Below, in pieces: positions 18,667 to 27,240 of a DNA stretch of 64,000 nt; position 1 is the stretch's first letter; every line of letters begins with the position of its first letter. The notes beneath the pieces are model-generated. The model saw nothing but the letters and a program-made list of their open reading frames with translations, did no database searches and had not been told where the DNA came from. Source of the stretch: Natranaeroarchaeum sp042663585 (GTDB lineage: Archaea; Halobacteriota; Halobacteria; Halobacteriales; Natronoarchaeaceae). The stretch is taken from NCBI RefSeq assembly GCF_042663585.1, contig NZ_JBHTAN010000001.1, positions 186,001 through 250,000 on the forward strand. The letters run 5' to 3'. A program made the position numbers and the translations under genes.

Positions 18667-18672
18667 ATTTAA
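18662..18672 (-). promoter_or_regulatory. Shared promoter motif TTAAATGGGTT, copy 1 (metF)
   Basis: On the minus strand the sequence reads TTAAATGGGTT, followed by CGG. The same 11 bases recur before the two-HTH regulator gene (19873-19883) and the second dehydrogenase gene (27450-27460). The TTAAAT part may be the TATA box itself. Confidence 0.45.
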
Positions 18673-18696
18673 ATACACTATCGATCATCGGATGTA

Positions 18697-19836
18697 TCAG
18701 TGTGTGGCCTCCTGGATTCGTTCGACCACCTGCTCGTAGGTGACTGACCATTCCGGATCGTCCGCGAGCGGTCGCAAGACGAGACTCAGGAGGTTGAGTT
18801 CCTCGAGGATAGCCCGGGTCTGGTCCCGGTTGAGTCCGAGGGTCTGCGTGACCTCGTACACTGTGACGGAGTCGATTACGGCACCGGCGACCTCTTCGAG
18901 ATGCACGTCCTCGGGAAGGCCGAGACCGTCGGTCACGAGCTTTTCGTCGGGTATCTGTTCCACTGACTCCGGTTCGTCGGTCTGGGCCGACACGGTACCG
19001 GCAGCAGTTGTCTGCTGCTCGTGTTCTCCCGCGGATTCCGCTGATTCGTCTGTCGAGGACGTCTCGTTGTCGACTGCTGGCGACACTTCGTCGCTCGTAT
19101 CGTACGTGTCGGGGTCGTGGATATCGGCTTCGATCATGTAGCGCCTGACGGTCTCCGAAGAGACATCCATCTGGATGTGTCGGCTCATCTCGGTAAAGTT
19201 GTCACAGCTATCGTAGAGCGCCTGGAGGTACTTTGTGTCCTCGTATGGCGGGACAGTGGCGTCACGCACCGCGGCGAACTCATCTGCGGTGTTTCCGGAA
19301 GCTGCAGCAGTCTTTTGCCGACTGACATCGTCCGGATCGGCTCGCTCGAGTTGTTCGGCGAAACTGATGGTCGATTCCTCGTCAGTACTACCCTCCGCTT
19401 CTTCGGCAGCTGCCGTCGCGGACTGAGGATCGTCATCTACTGTCCCCTCGTCGACATCGACCGGTCCTGTCGATACGGTTTCCGTTGGGTCGATCGTCAC
19501 CCTGACAGTCAGCGAGAATCCCTCGTCGGTAACCCGAACGTCTTCTACGGTCGTCGAGACTGCGTCCTCATCTGTCGACGGGAGCTCAGGCAGTGAAAGG
19601 TCTACCTGGAGTCCGCCGTCATCGGTCAGTGCTGCGGCCTCCGGACTGAGCTCTCGCTCTCCTGCCGGTGAGCAGAGTGTGAGCGGAACGTCTAGCGTGG
19701 CATCGAGCACCCCTGCCTCGTCATCAACTGTTGCGACTTCGAGATGCTGGATCGAGTGACCCTCAGATTCGTACTGGTCGATTAGTTCCGAGAATAGTTG
19801 GAACGTCCTATGTACTCCCATGTTATAATAGCCCAT
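18697..19836 (-). CDS. Uncharacterised regulator with two HTH-like segments
   Basis: A 379-residue very acidic protein, not assigned to a named family. The N-terminal 130 residues look like a beta-rich domain (IQHLEVATVDDEAGVLDATL). A low-complexity linker follows. Residues about 200-243 form a homeodomain-like HTH (TEMSRHIQMDVSSETVRRYM), then another Ser/Glu/Thr linker, and about 310-360 a second HTH (VTVYEVTQTLGLNRDQTRAI). Its place behind metF, and the promoter motif shared with metF and a dehydrogenase gene, suggest it regulates the C1 genes. The start could also be the ATG at 19821. Confidence 0.7.
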   Translation of the reverse strand: MGYYNMGVHRTFQLFSELIDQYESEGHSIQHLEVATVDDEAGVLDATLDVPLTLCSPAGERELSPEAAALTDDGGLQVDLSLPELPSTDEDAVSTTVEDVRVTDEGFSLTVRVTIDPTETVSTGPVDVDEGTVDDDPQSATAAAEEAEGSTDEESTISFAEQLERADPDDVSRQKTAAASGNTADEFAAVRDATVPPYEDTKYLQALYDSCDNFTEMSRHIQMDVSSETVRRYMIEADIHDPDTYDTSDEVSPAVDNETSSTDESAESAGEHEQQTTAAGTVSAQTDEPESVEQIPDEKLVTDGLGLPEDVHLEEVAGAVIDSVTVYEVTQTLGLNRDQTRAILEELNLLSLVLRPLADDPEWSVTYEQVVERIQEATH

Positions 19837-19872
19837 GATACCTTATGTCATAGAAATACGTGAGGAATGCCA

Positions 19873-19883
19873 AACCCATTTAA
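19873..19883 (-). promoter_or_regulatory. Shared promoter motif TTAAATGGGTT, copy 2 (two-HTH regulator)
   Basis: TTAAATGGGTT followed by TGG on the minus strand, 37 bases before the regulator gene start at 19836. If the regulator binds it, the gene may control itself. Confidence 0.45.
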
Positions 19884-19953
19884 GTACTACCACCGCATGA
19901 GGGGTGGCGATTTTGAGCTACCGACTTCGGTCCAGTCTTGACACCCTTCGGCG

Positions 19954-20937
19954 TCACATCTCTGTCGCGAGCGCAGCAATCCGTTCGCCGGCAACGACCA
20001 CAGCCTCCCGCGCGACAGAGTACGCAACGCCACCCTCGTTTGCGGTGACCGTCTGGAGTCGGTCGTACGTAGATGGCGAATACACCGTCCCAAGTTCCGC
20101 CCCTTCGGCTACTGTGTCCCCGACGCTGATCTCTGATCGCAGTTCGAACAGCCCTGATGCCGCTGCTATGATATCGGTGCTGTTGTTCTCGAGGACAGTT
20201 TGGTTGGAAGATGCGACCGGATCGGCATCGATCACCTCGACCGCTCGCAGGAGGTTCGCCATCCCGTCGACGCCACTTTCGATCGCATCGTGCGTTATCT
20301 GCCGGCTGTTGGATAGTTCGGCTGTTATCGCCGGAATAGCTGCGCGAGCGGCGGCGGCTCGAAACGTCCCATCGAACGGTTCCTCGGTGGCGATCTCCCC
20401 CGTGTCGACGAGACAGTACTCCGTCCCGAAGGCCTCTGCAAGTCGCCGTGCATCCGCCTGGGATGCGTGATACCGGACGTGTTCGAGCATATCCGCCGTC
20501 CCGGTGTGGAGGTCTACTGCTGCGTCGGCATCTGTGACGAGCTTCCACAACTGTGCGGCCAGGCGTTCCTGGAGACTCCCCTCGCTGTCGCCCGGCCAGA
20601 CCCTGTTCAGGTTCGGATTCCTGACATCGTACTCCGAAGGCATCATATACGAGCGATGATCGAAGGCCGGTGGATTCACCACGGGGACGACGAGAATAGT
20701 GCCCGCTATCTCGGTCGACAGTAGGCGATCGTGCAACCGACGGAGTGCTGCTGGGCCGTTGAGCTCGATCCCGTGCTGGGCTGCCTGCACGTACACAGTC
20801 GGCCCGTCGCCGCCGACATATCGGTGAACGGTCACGGAGAGGGTACGGCCCGACGGCAACTGACCGAGTCGCCGGTCAGTCGTCGTGTGGGTCGGTGGCT
20901 CGTACTCCATACGGAGTGTCAGCGACGGTCTTCGCAT
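19954..20937 (-). CDS. AstE/AspA-family zinc deacylase (M14-like)
   Basis: A 327-residue protein of the succinylglutamate desuccinylase/aspartoacylase family. Zinc ligands are visible in AQHGIELNG (His55, Glu58) and AVDLHTG; NPNLNRVWPGD is the typical substrate loop; the last 90 residues form the family's beta-rich tail (GDTVAEGAELGTVYSP). It would hydrolyse an N-acyl amino acid; the ectoine-degradation enzyme DoeB belongs to this family, so compatible-solute breakdown is possible. The gene is divergent from the creatininase-family gene. ATG 20910 is an alternative start. Confidence 0.8.
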   Translation of the reverse strand: MRRPSLTLRMEYEPPTHTTTDRRLGQLPSGRTLSVTVHRYVGGDGPTVYVQAAQHGIELNGPAALRRLHDRLLSTEIAGTILVVPVVNPPAFDHRSYMMPSEYDVRNPNLNRVWPGDSEGSLQERLAAQLWKLVTDADAAVDLHTGTADMLEHVRYHASQADARRLAEAFGTEYCLVDTGEIATEEPFDGTFRAAAARAAIPAITAELSNSRQITHDAIESGVDGMANLLRAVEVIDADPVASSNQTVLENNSTDIIAAASGLFELRSEISVGDTVAEGAELGTVYSPSTYDRLQTVTANEGGVAYSVAREAVVVAGERIAALATEM

Positions 20938-20995
20938 TACGTTTGGGGTCGTCGACGTCTGTTCACCGTCACTGTGACATTTTGGGAGCGGGAGG

Positions 20996-21003
20996 CTTTA
21001 TAC
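20996..21003 (+). promoter_or_regulatory. TATA box of the creatininase-family gene
   Basis: CTTTATAC, 23-30 bases before ATG 21026, as expected for a leaderless transcript. Confidence 0.6.
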
Positions 21004-21025
21004 GTCTCCGGGCGAAGCGGCGCGC

Positions 21026-21763
21026 ATGCAACTAGCGACCGAGACGTGGACCGACGCAGAGCGCACCGACACGAACCTGGCACTCCTTCCGGTCGGGAGT
21101 ACGGAACAGCACGGACCACATGCTCCGCTCGGAACTGATACGTTCGACGCGGAAGCGGTCGCCGAACACGGTGCGGAGCGATACGACGACCCGGTCGTCG
21201 TTGCACCAGCTGTGCCCGTCGGGGTCGCCGAAGAACACCGATCGTTTACCGGAACGCTGTGGACCTCGGAATCGACGTTTCGAGCGTACATCCGCGATAT
21301 CGTCGATAGCCTCGCAACACACGGCTGGGACCACGTCGTTCTGGTCAACGGTCACGGTGGCAACATCGCTGCCCTTCGAGAGGTCGCCGGGCGAATCACA
21401 CGACACGACGAGGCGTACGCCATCCCGTTTACCTGGTTCAATGCGGTTGGCGACCACGGAGCCGATATGGGTCACGGCGGGCCACTGGAGACATCGCTCC
21501 TCCAGTCCACCCGGCCCGACACGGTCCACGAGGACCGACTGGACGAAGCGGCGGCGAACGGCAGTGACGGCTGGGGCGACTGGCAAAGTGGCGTCAATCT
21601 CGCCTTCGACTCCGGGGAGTTCACCGAGAACGGCGTCGTCGGTGACCCCCGCGAGGGAAGTGCCGACCGTGGAGAAGAACTGCTGGAACTGTCGACGACC
21701 GCACTTGTGGAGCTTCTCGACGCCATTGCGGACCGGCCGACCGGACCGCGCGACGATCGCTGA
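21026..21763 (+). CDS. Creatininase-family amidohydrolase
   Basis: A 245-residue member of the creatininase family. The metal ligands are in GSTEQHGPHAPLGTD (Glu27, His29, Asp38), VLVNGHGGN and the later GHGGPLETS. Family activities include creatinine to creatine, FAPy-type deformylation in flavin/F420 synthesis (ArfB) and others, so creatininase activity is not certain. Placed 200 bases before a dimethylglycine/sarcosine-type dehydrogenase gene, an N-methyl-compound hydrolase is a reasonable guess: creatine breakdown gives sarcosine. No creatinase gene is in the window. Confidence 0.8.
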   Translation: MQLATETWTDAERTDTNLALLPVGSTEQHGPHAPLGTDTFDAEAVAEHGAERYDDPVVVAPAVPVGVAEEHRSFTGTLWTSESTFRAYIRDIVDSLATHGWDHVVLVNGHGGNIAALREVAGRITRHDEAYAIPFTWFNAVGDHGADMGHGGPLETSLLQSTRPDTVHEDRLDEAAANGSDGWGDWQSGVNLAFDSGEFTENGVVGDPREGSADRGEELLELSTTALVELLDAIADRPTGPRDDR

Positions 21764-21963
21764 CCGTCACATATCGCGGAGGCGTCCATCAGCCCCTCGG
21801 TCAGTGTTTGTGAGTTCGCTGTTGCAGGCTACTCCCACCTCACTTCACAATAGTAACGATGTTATTTCATAACTCTACATGACAGGTTGCTGAAAATCTG
21901 GAAACAGCGAGAGGGGTAGCCGATAACTATATTTGCCCGCCACAGTTCTTTTTATTCAGAATT

Positions 21964-24537
21964 ATGAAGACGACAGAGAGCCTGCCGGACCAGGCCGACA
22001 CCGTCATCGTCGGTGCCGGAATCGTCGGCTGTAATGTCGCGTATCAGTTGACCGAACTCGGGCGCGAGGATGTCGTGGTCGTCGACCAGGGGCCGATGCC
22101 GACGACGGGTGGGTCCTCGACACACGCGCCAGGGATTATGTTTCAGACGGCAGAGCCAAAGGTACTCAGCCAGTTCGCGGACTACAGCCGCCGGCTCTAC
22201 TCCGACCTAGAGGGCGCTGACGGCCACCAGGCCTACAACGAAACCGGCGGCATCGAAGTCGCCCGGAGCGAAGACCGGATGGACTTCCTCCAGCGTCGCG
22301 TCGAACACGCCTCGGCCTGGGGTATCGAGGATCCTCAGCTCCTCTCGCCGGAGGAAGTCACAGAGAAGTTGCCCCTCGTCGATGCAGACCAGATTCTCGG
22401 CGGGTATTACTCTCCCACGGACGGACAGGTATCCGGCGTCGTCGCCTGTGACGCCCTGGCACGCGAAGCGATGGAGCGTGGCGCAGAGTTCGTGCCACAC
22501 ACGCGTACGGAAGACGTCGAGATGGCCGATGGCGCGGTCCAGTCGGTCGTTACGGAAAACGGAACCATCGAATGCAACGAGGTTGTCGTCGCTACGAACA
22601 TCTGGGCGCGCCAGCTCGGGGAAAAGCTCGACGTTCACCTCCCAGTAACGCCGGTCGAACACCAGTACACGATGACGGAGTCGCTGGACGAACTGGCCGA
22701 CAGCGCGGTCGACATTACCGACCACCCGTTGTTCGAGAACTACGAAAACGTCTCCGGCGAGAAGGCAAAACGCCTGCTTGTCGGGCCGGATCGCCCGATT
22801 CTCCGGGATCAAGACAACGCGATGTACTACCGGAACCACGGAGACTCCTACGGGATCGGGTCGTACAACCACGAGCCGATCGTCCCGGACCCCAAGGAGC
22901 TGGGAACCAATGATCCCGACGGCGAGCAAGGCTCGGTCCACGAGTTCACCGACTACCACATGAACGTCGCAACCCATCCGGACCGGCCAGACAAGGCCCC
23001 GCGCCAGGCCAGCGACGAACTCGTTCCGGCGACAGCCGGGAAGGAACTCGAACACAAGTACAACGGGATGTTCGCGGAATCGCCCAACGGCCTTCCAGTG
23101 ATGGGTCCGGTTCAGGAGTACGACGGCCTCTGGACGGCGGCGGCCATCTGGGTCACCCATGCTGGCGGGGCCGGAAAGGCACTCGCCGAGTGGATGGAGA
23201 ACGACGTGCCACGGCTGCCCGACGGCCCGATCGACCTCGCACACTGTGACGTCAACCGCTTCGACGAACACGAAGGGAGCTGGGACTTCGCCCGCGATAT
23301 CGGTGCAGAGGAGTACCGGATCGTCTACAACATCACGCACCCAAAATGGGTCTGGACGGACAAACAGCGTGATATCCGGCGGACGCCGATGTACCATACC
23401 CACAAGAAGTACGACGCGGAGTTGTGGGCCGAGGCGGGCTGGGAGGAGCCACACTGGTTCGACTCGAACGCCGACCTGCTGGCCGAGTACGGTAACCAGA
23501 TCCCCGACCGCGACGGCTGGGAAGCGGAGTACTGGTCGGCGATCGAGGGGGCAGAGGCGCTGAACGTCCGCGAGAACGTCGGGCTCCACGATATGACCTC
23601 GTTCAACAAGATGGAGGTCGTCGGGAGCGACGCCGGCGAGTTCGTCCAGTACCTCTGTACAAACGACATGGACCTCGACGTGGGCGACGTCAAGTACACG
23701 TTGATGTGTAACGAGGTCGGCGGCGTCCGTGCGGACATCACCGTTACGCGGACCGACGAGGACCGCTATCTCCTACTGACGACCGGACGCGAGGTCGGAA
23801 ACAACCACGTCGCGTGGGTCCGCGACCAGTCGCCGGATGATATCGTCGTTAACGACGTCACGTCCAGCCTCGCTGCGATGGTCTGTACCGGGCCGAAGGC
23901 GCGCGCGGTCCTCTCGAAGATCACCGACGTCGACCTCTCCGATGACGCCTTCCCGTTCTTCACGAGCCAGCAGTTCTTCGTCAAGAACATCCCCGTGACT
24001 GCGCTTCGGGTCTCCTACGCCGGCGAACTCGGCTGGGAGTTCTACACGCCGTCGGAGTACGGCGAACGGCTCTGGGAGCACATCATGGAGGCCGGCGAGG
24101 AGCATAGGATCCGCCCGTACGGGAACGGAGCGCTCAACGCCCTGCGTATCGAAGTCGGGTTCAGACTGTGGGGGAAAGACCTGCACACCGAGCACAACCC
24201 CTACGAGGCCGGCCTCGGTTGGGCAGTCGATCTGGAGACCGACTTCATCGGCAAAGAGGCCGTGGCCGCAGCGGCCGACGGCGACAACATCGACCACAAG
24301 GTCGCCTGCCTCACGCTTGACGATGAGGACGCGGTCGTGCTCGACAATCGACCGGTGCTCGACGGCGACGAGACAATCGGCTACCTCCACAGTGCCGAAT
24401 ACGGCTACACTGTCGGTGCCTGTGTCGCCTACACGTATCTGCCGCCGGAGTACACCGAACCGGGCACAAAAGTCGAGATTCTCTACGAGGGCGAGCGATA
24501 CGACGCGACTGTCCGTGAGGAGCCCCTAGTGTCCTGA
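21964..24537 (+). CDS. Dimethylglycine/sarcosine dehydrogenase-like flavoprotein with GcvT domain (paralogue 1)
   Basis: An 857-residue fusion. Residues 1-430 form the DAO-type FAD domain, with VIVGAGIVGCNVAY at the start and a candidate flavinylated His54 in GGSSTHAPGIMFQ. Residues about 460-857 form the GcvT-like folate domain (VRENVGLHDMTSF, VSYAGELGWEFYTPSEYG, ALRIEVGFRLWGKDL, DFIGKEA). Family enzymes oxidise an N-methyl group and pass it to THF as methylene-THF. Its FAD-domain pattern is very like bacterial dimethylglycine oxidase; ETF rather than oxygen is the likely acceptor because etfA and etfB are in the island. Confidence 0.9.
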   Translation: MKTTESLPDQADTVIVGAGIVGCNVAYQLTELGREDVVVVDQGPMPTTGGSSTHAPGIMFQTAEPKVLSQFADYSRRLYSDLEGADGHQAYNETGGIEVARSEDRMDFLQRRVEHASAWGIEDPQLLSPEEVTEKLPLVDADQILGGYYSPTDGQVSGVVACDALAREAMERGAEFVPHTRTEDVEMADGAVQSVVTENGTIECNEVVVATNIWARQLGEKLDVHLPVTPVEHQYTMTESLDELADSAVDITDHPLFENYENVSGEKAKRLLVGPDRPILRDQDNAMYYRNHGDSYGIGSYNHEPIVPDPKELGTNDPDGEQGSVHEFTDYHMNVATHPDRPDKAPRQASDELVPATAGKELEHKYNGMFAESPNGLPVMGPVQEYDGLWTAAAIWVTHAGGAGKALAEWMENDVPRLPDGPIDLAHCDVNRFDEHEGSWDFARDIGAEEYRIVYNITHPKWVWTDKQRDIRRTPMYHTHKKYDAELWAEAGWEEPHWFDSNADLLAEYGNQIPDRDGWEAEYWSAIEGAEALNVRENVGLHDMTSFNKMEVVGSDAGEFVQYLCTNDMDLDVGDVKYTLMCNEVGGVRADITVTRTDEDRYLLLTTGREVGNNHVAWVRDQSPDDIVVNDVTSSLAAMVCTGPKARAVLSKITDVDLSDDAFPFFTSQQFFVKNIPVTALRVSYAGELGWEFYTPSEYGERLWEHIMEAGEEHRIRPYGNGALNALRIEVGFRLWGKDLHTEHNPYEAGLGWAVDLETDFIGKEAVAAAADGDNIDHKVACLTLDDEDAVVLDNRPVLDGDETIGYLHSAEYGYTVGACVAYTYLPPEYTEPGTKVEILYEGERYDATVREEPLVS

Positions 24538-24899
24538 CGGTCTGGGCGAGTCTATCGCCGGGAAACTCCGGCATTCGTGCCGCGCAGGACGTCACGACTT
24601 CTGGCCGATTCAGTACAAGAGAGACCGGCCGACGCTTTCGCATCAGAACACAAGTAGCTCATGTAAAAATTTAGAGCCGTTGAAATACGGTGCCAACTGT
24701 CTTAATGATGAGAACAGTACTCTTATCGAGATGAATGGGGAGATCCAAATAGGAGTTGTAGTTGACGGTATACTTTCGGTAGAGGACTTACTGGTTGGCC
24801 CATCCTCTCCAGCTAGCACGATCACAGGGAGACGAGTAAAAAAAATAGGACACGGCCGAGTAACGGTTGGTTTGAAACACTGTCTCGGTGAACGCTGAC
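24538..24899. other. 362-base gap before the Bat-type HTH gene
   Basis: AT-rich DNA with an A8 run (24838-24845). Two short frames (24680-24898 plus, 24643-24951 minus) have no family likeness. It probably holds the promoter of the HTH gene, but no clear TATA box was fixed. Confidence 0.35.
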
Positions 24900-25568
24900 A
24901 TGAGCCTGATCGCAGTCGTTCACGTCGAACATCACAAACTGGCACTGGCACCCACGATCGAAGCTGTACCAGCAGTCGACATTCGAGTTGTTACGAACTG
25001 TATGACCGACCCGGAGACGGAGATGTTCTTCTTTCAGGTCCAGCACGAAAGTGGCGATTTCGACGAGTTCGAAGCGGCTTTAGACCGGGACGAGACGGTT
25101 TCGCATCCGCTCGTGGTCTCCGAGTCAGAGACCACCCGAATGTACCGGTTCAAACATCGCTCCGACACAGAACTACTGTCCCCAAAGATTACGGAACTCG
25201 GTGGACTGGTTATTGAAGCGACGGCAGCGCAGGCCGGCTGGCGACTTCGCATGCAACTCCCCAATAGAGGGACTATTGAAGAACTCTGGGAGTACTGCTC
25301 ACAGAACGGGATATCCTTCGAGCTATGCCAGATATCCGACAACGACGCGGACAGCGCGTCCGCCACCAATGTGAGTGAGGAGCAACGGACTGCCCTCATC
25401 GAGGCGTACCGGAATGGCTACTTCCAGGAACCACGCAAGACTTCCCAGTCCGACCTCGCCGAGCAATTCGACATCGGTCCGACGGCCATCGGCGGTCGTC
25501 TCAGACGCGGCACGCGACAACTCGTCGAAGACATGCTTCTCGATGATGACGCAGACCGACAGGGATAA
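24900..25568 (+). CDS. Bat-type HTH regulator (bacterio-opsin activator HTH domain)
   Basis: A 222-residue protein from the ATG at 24900. It has the N-terminal Bat-type domain (VVHVEHHKLALAPTIEAV) and the C-terminal HTH_10 (LIEAYRNGYFQEPRKTSQ, then DLAEQFDIGPTAIGGRLRRG). It lacks a PAS or GAF sensor, like the gene at 5280. Sitting between a dehydrogenase gene and the Rieske oxygenase gene, it is the obvious candidate activator of betaine breakdown. Confidence 0.85.
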   Translation: MSLIAVVHVEHHKLALAPTIEAVPAVDIRVVTNCMTDPETEMFFFQVQHESGDFDEFEAALDRDETVSHPLVVSESETTRMYRFKHRSDTELLSPKITELGGLVIEATAAQAGWRLRMQLPNRGTIEELWEYCSQNGISFELCQISDNDADSASATNVSEEQRTALIEAYRNGYFQEPRKTSQSDLAEQFDIGPTAIGGRLRRGTRQLVEDMLLDDDADRQG

Positions 25569-25696
25569 CCATAGTACAGTCAACTATTGTAGAAATACGG
25601 CAAATATCTGCCGGGAGTTATTACCATAACACGATATAATTGTACGCGATAAATCACCAGTACTTAAAAACCGAGCCATCTGTGGTCAATCCCCAT

Positions 25697-25713
25697 GTAT
25701 GTGTTACACATAC
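25697..25713. promoter_or_regulatory. Perfect 17-base palindrome in the Rieske gene leader
   Basis: GTATGTGT-T-ACACATAC, an exact 8-base inverted repeat around one central T. It ends 10 bases before the ATG at 25724 and lies downstream of a TTAAAAA TATA-like box near 25664. The symmetry and position fit a dimeric repressor or activator site. Confidence 0.55.
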
Positions 25714-25723
25714 CCAGTAGTAG

Positions 25724-26863
25724 ATGACGCGATGGAACACAGCTAACGACGACGTCGCAGCAGTAAGTCCAGATATCACCGACGAAACGAACGCGCTTCC
25801 AGCAAAGTACTTCACGGATCCAGAAGTCCACGAACTCGAAAAAGAGAAAGTATTCGGCCAGTACTGGGTCTACGGCGGACACGCAAACACGATCACGGAG
25901 CAGGGGGAGTATTTCACCCGGACCATCGGCGGAAAGCAGGTGATTATTGTCCGTGATCACGAGGATCAGGTGCGTGCGTTCTTCAACGTCTGTGCTCACC
26001 GTGGTTCGAAGATGGTCGAGGAGACTCCCATGACGGACCCCGGAAACATGGGTCGTATCCGCTGTCCGTACCACATGTGGTCGTACGATCTTGACGGTGA
26101 TCTCCAGAGTACTCCCGAGAGCTTCGAGGAGGCAGGGCTCAACCCGGACCTCGAAGACGACGACGTTTGCAGTCTGGACGCGGGCGAAAACGGCCTCAGT
26201 GAGGTTCAGACAGACCGGATCGGTCCGCTCGTTTTCCTCAACTTTGCTGACGATCCGATGCCGCTAGCCGAGCAGGCAGGCTCACTCAAGGACGAACTGG
26301 AATCCTTGCCGCTAGGCGAGTACGAGCACGCTGCGCGGTACGTCTCGGAAGTCGACTGTAACTGGAAGACGTTCGCTGGTAACTACTCCGAGTGCGACCA
26401 CTGTCACGCAAACCACCAGGACTGGATCACCGACATCGAGCTCAACGAGTCCGAACTCGAGGTCAACGACTACCACTGGATTCTACATTACACCCACGAC
26501 GAGGACGTCGACGACGAACTGCGGATCCATGACGAACACGAGGCCAAGTTCTACTACTTCTGGCCGAACTTCACCGTGAACATGTATGGGACTGCGGACG
26601 GGTACGGGACCTACATGATCGACCCGATCGACGAAGGTCGGTTCCAGTTGATCGCCGACTATTACTTCAGTTCCGCGGAGATGACCGACGCCGAGAGAGA
26701 GTTCGTCCATACGAGCCGTCAGTTGCAGGAGGAGGACTTCGAACTTGTCGAGCGCCAGTACGAGGGACTCCAATCGGGCGCGCTCGCACAGGCACAACTG
26801 GGGCCGAACGAACACACGGTCCACAGACTGCATCTGCTCGCACAGGAAGCCTACGAGGCCTGA
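25724..26863 (+). CDS. Rieske non-haem iron oxygenase, glycine betaine demethylase (GbcA)-like
   Basis: A 379-residue ring-hydroxylase alpha-type subunit. The Rieske [2Fe-2S] ligands are Cys90 and His92 (CAHRGS) with Cys114 and His117 (CPYHMW). The mononuclear iron site is His226 and His231 in NYSECDHCHANH, with Asp338 in EEDFELVERQ. Quaternary-amine demethylases of this family (GbcA, stachydrine, carnitine enzymes) use O2 and a reductase; betaine would give dimethylglycine and formaldehyde. Betaine is inferred from the neighbouring dehydrogenases and BCCT transporters. No reductase gene (GbcB-like) was found in the window, so a host ferredoxin may serve. Confidence 0.85.
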   Translation: MTRWNTANDDVAAVSPDITDETNALPAKYFTDPEVHELEKEKVFGQYWVYGGHANTITEQGEYFTRTIGGKQVIIVRDHEDQVRAFFNVCAHRGSKMVEETPMTDPGNMGRIRCPYHMWSYDLDGDLQSTPESFEEAGLNPDLEDDDVCSLDAGENGLSEVQTDRIGPLVFLNFADDPMPLAEQAGSLKDELESLPLGEYEHAARYVSEVDCNWKTFAGNYSECDHCHANHQDWITDIELNESELEVNDYHWILHYTHDEDVDDELRIHDEHEAKFYYFWPNFTVNMYGTADGYGTYMIDPIDEGRFQLIADYYFSSAEMTDAEREFVHTSRQLQEEDFELVERQYEGLQSGALAQAQLGPNEHTVHRLHLLAQEAYEA

Positions 26864-26868
26864 GTCTA

Positions 26869-27240
26869 ATGGCACACACGAGTACTCAGGACGCTCTGCC
26901 GTTCGTCGCCCGAACGACGGCGACCGACGAAGTGGTCGAGGCACAGACGGCCAACGAGGTCGTCGAGTTCTACCGCCGTCAGCAGGGACTCACGGGAACA
27001 GATATCGAGTGGGTCTTTGCAGAACACCCAGCTGTGACACAAGCACCGGCATCAGGCGATATCGAAGCCGTTCTCCGGAGGCTGGACGATCACTTCGAGA
27101 ACGGTGTCCCAATAGGTATCGTCACCGCCGCGATGGGCAAGCAAGGAAAGACAGTCGAGGAGACGCTGGCTGCTCTCTACGACCTCCGTATGTCTGGCTC
27201 GCTCTGGGAACCACAGTCGGACCACCTTCGCCCAGTCTGA
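26869..27240 (+). CDS. Small winged-helix-like protein coupled to the Rieske oxygenase
   Basis: A 123-residue protein starting five bases after the oxygenase stop, so surely co-transcribed. No family was recognised for the first 60 residues. Residues about 62-120 look like a winged helix of the type ending archaeal MCM: IEAVLRRLDDHFENGVPIGI, then MGKQGKTVEETLAALYDLRM and SGSLWEPQSDHLRP. It might sense substrate and regulate the operon, or be an accessory subunit; neither is shown. Confidence 0.65.
   Translation: MAHTSTQDALPFVARTTATDEVVEAQTANEVVEFYRRQQGLTGTDIEWVFAEHPAVTQAPASGDIEAVLRRLDDHFENGVPIGIVTAAMGKQGKTVEETLAALYDLRMSGSLWEPQSDHLRPV

Noticed and set aside
22207..23589. 460-codon minus-strand frame inside dehydrogenase 1
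   Set aside because: Long antisense frames are normal in GC-rich haloarchaeal genes; the plus-strand protein has all family motifs.
24680..24898. 72-codon plus-strand frame before the Bat-type HTH gene
   Set aside because: No family likeness and it runs into the promoter/start of the HTH gene.
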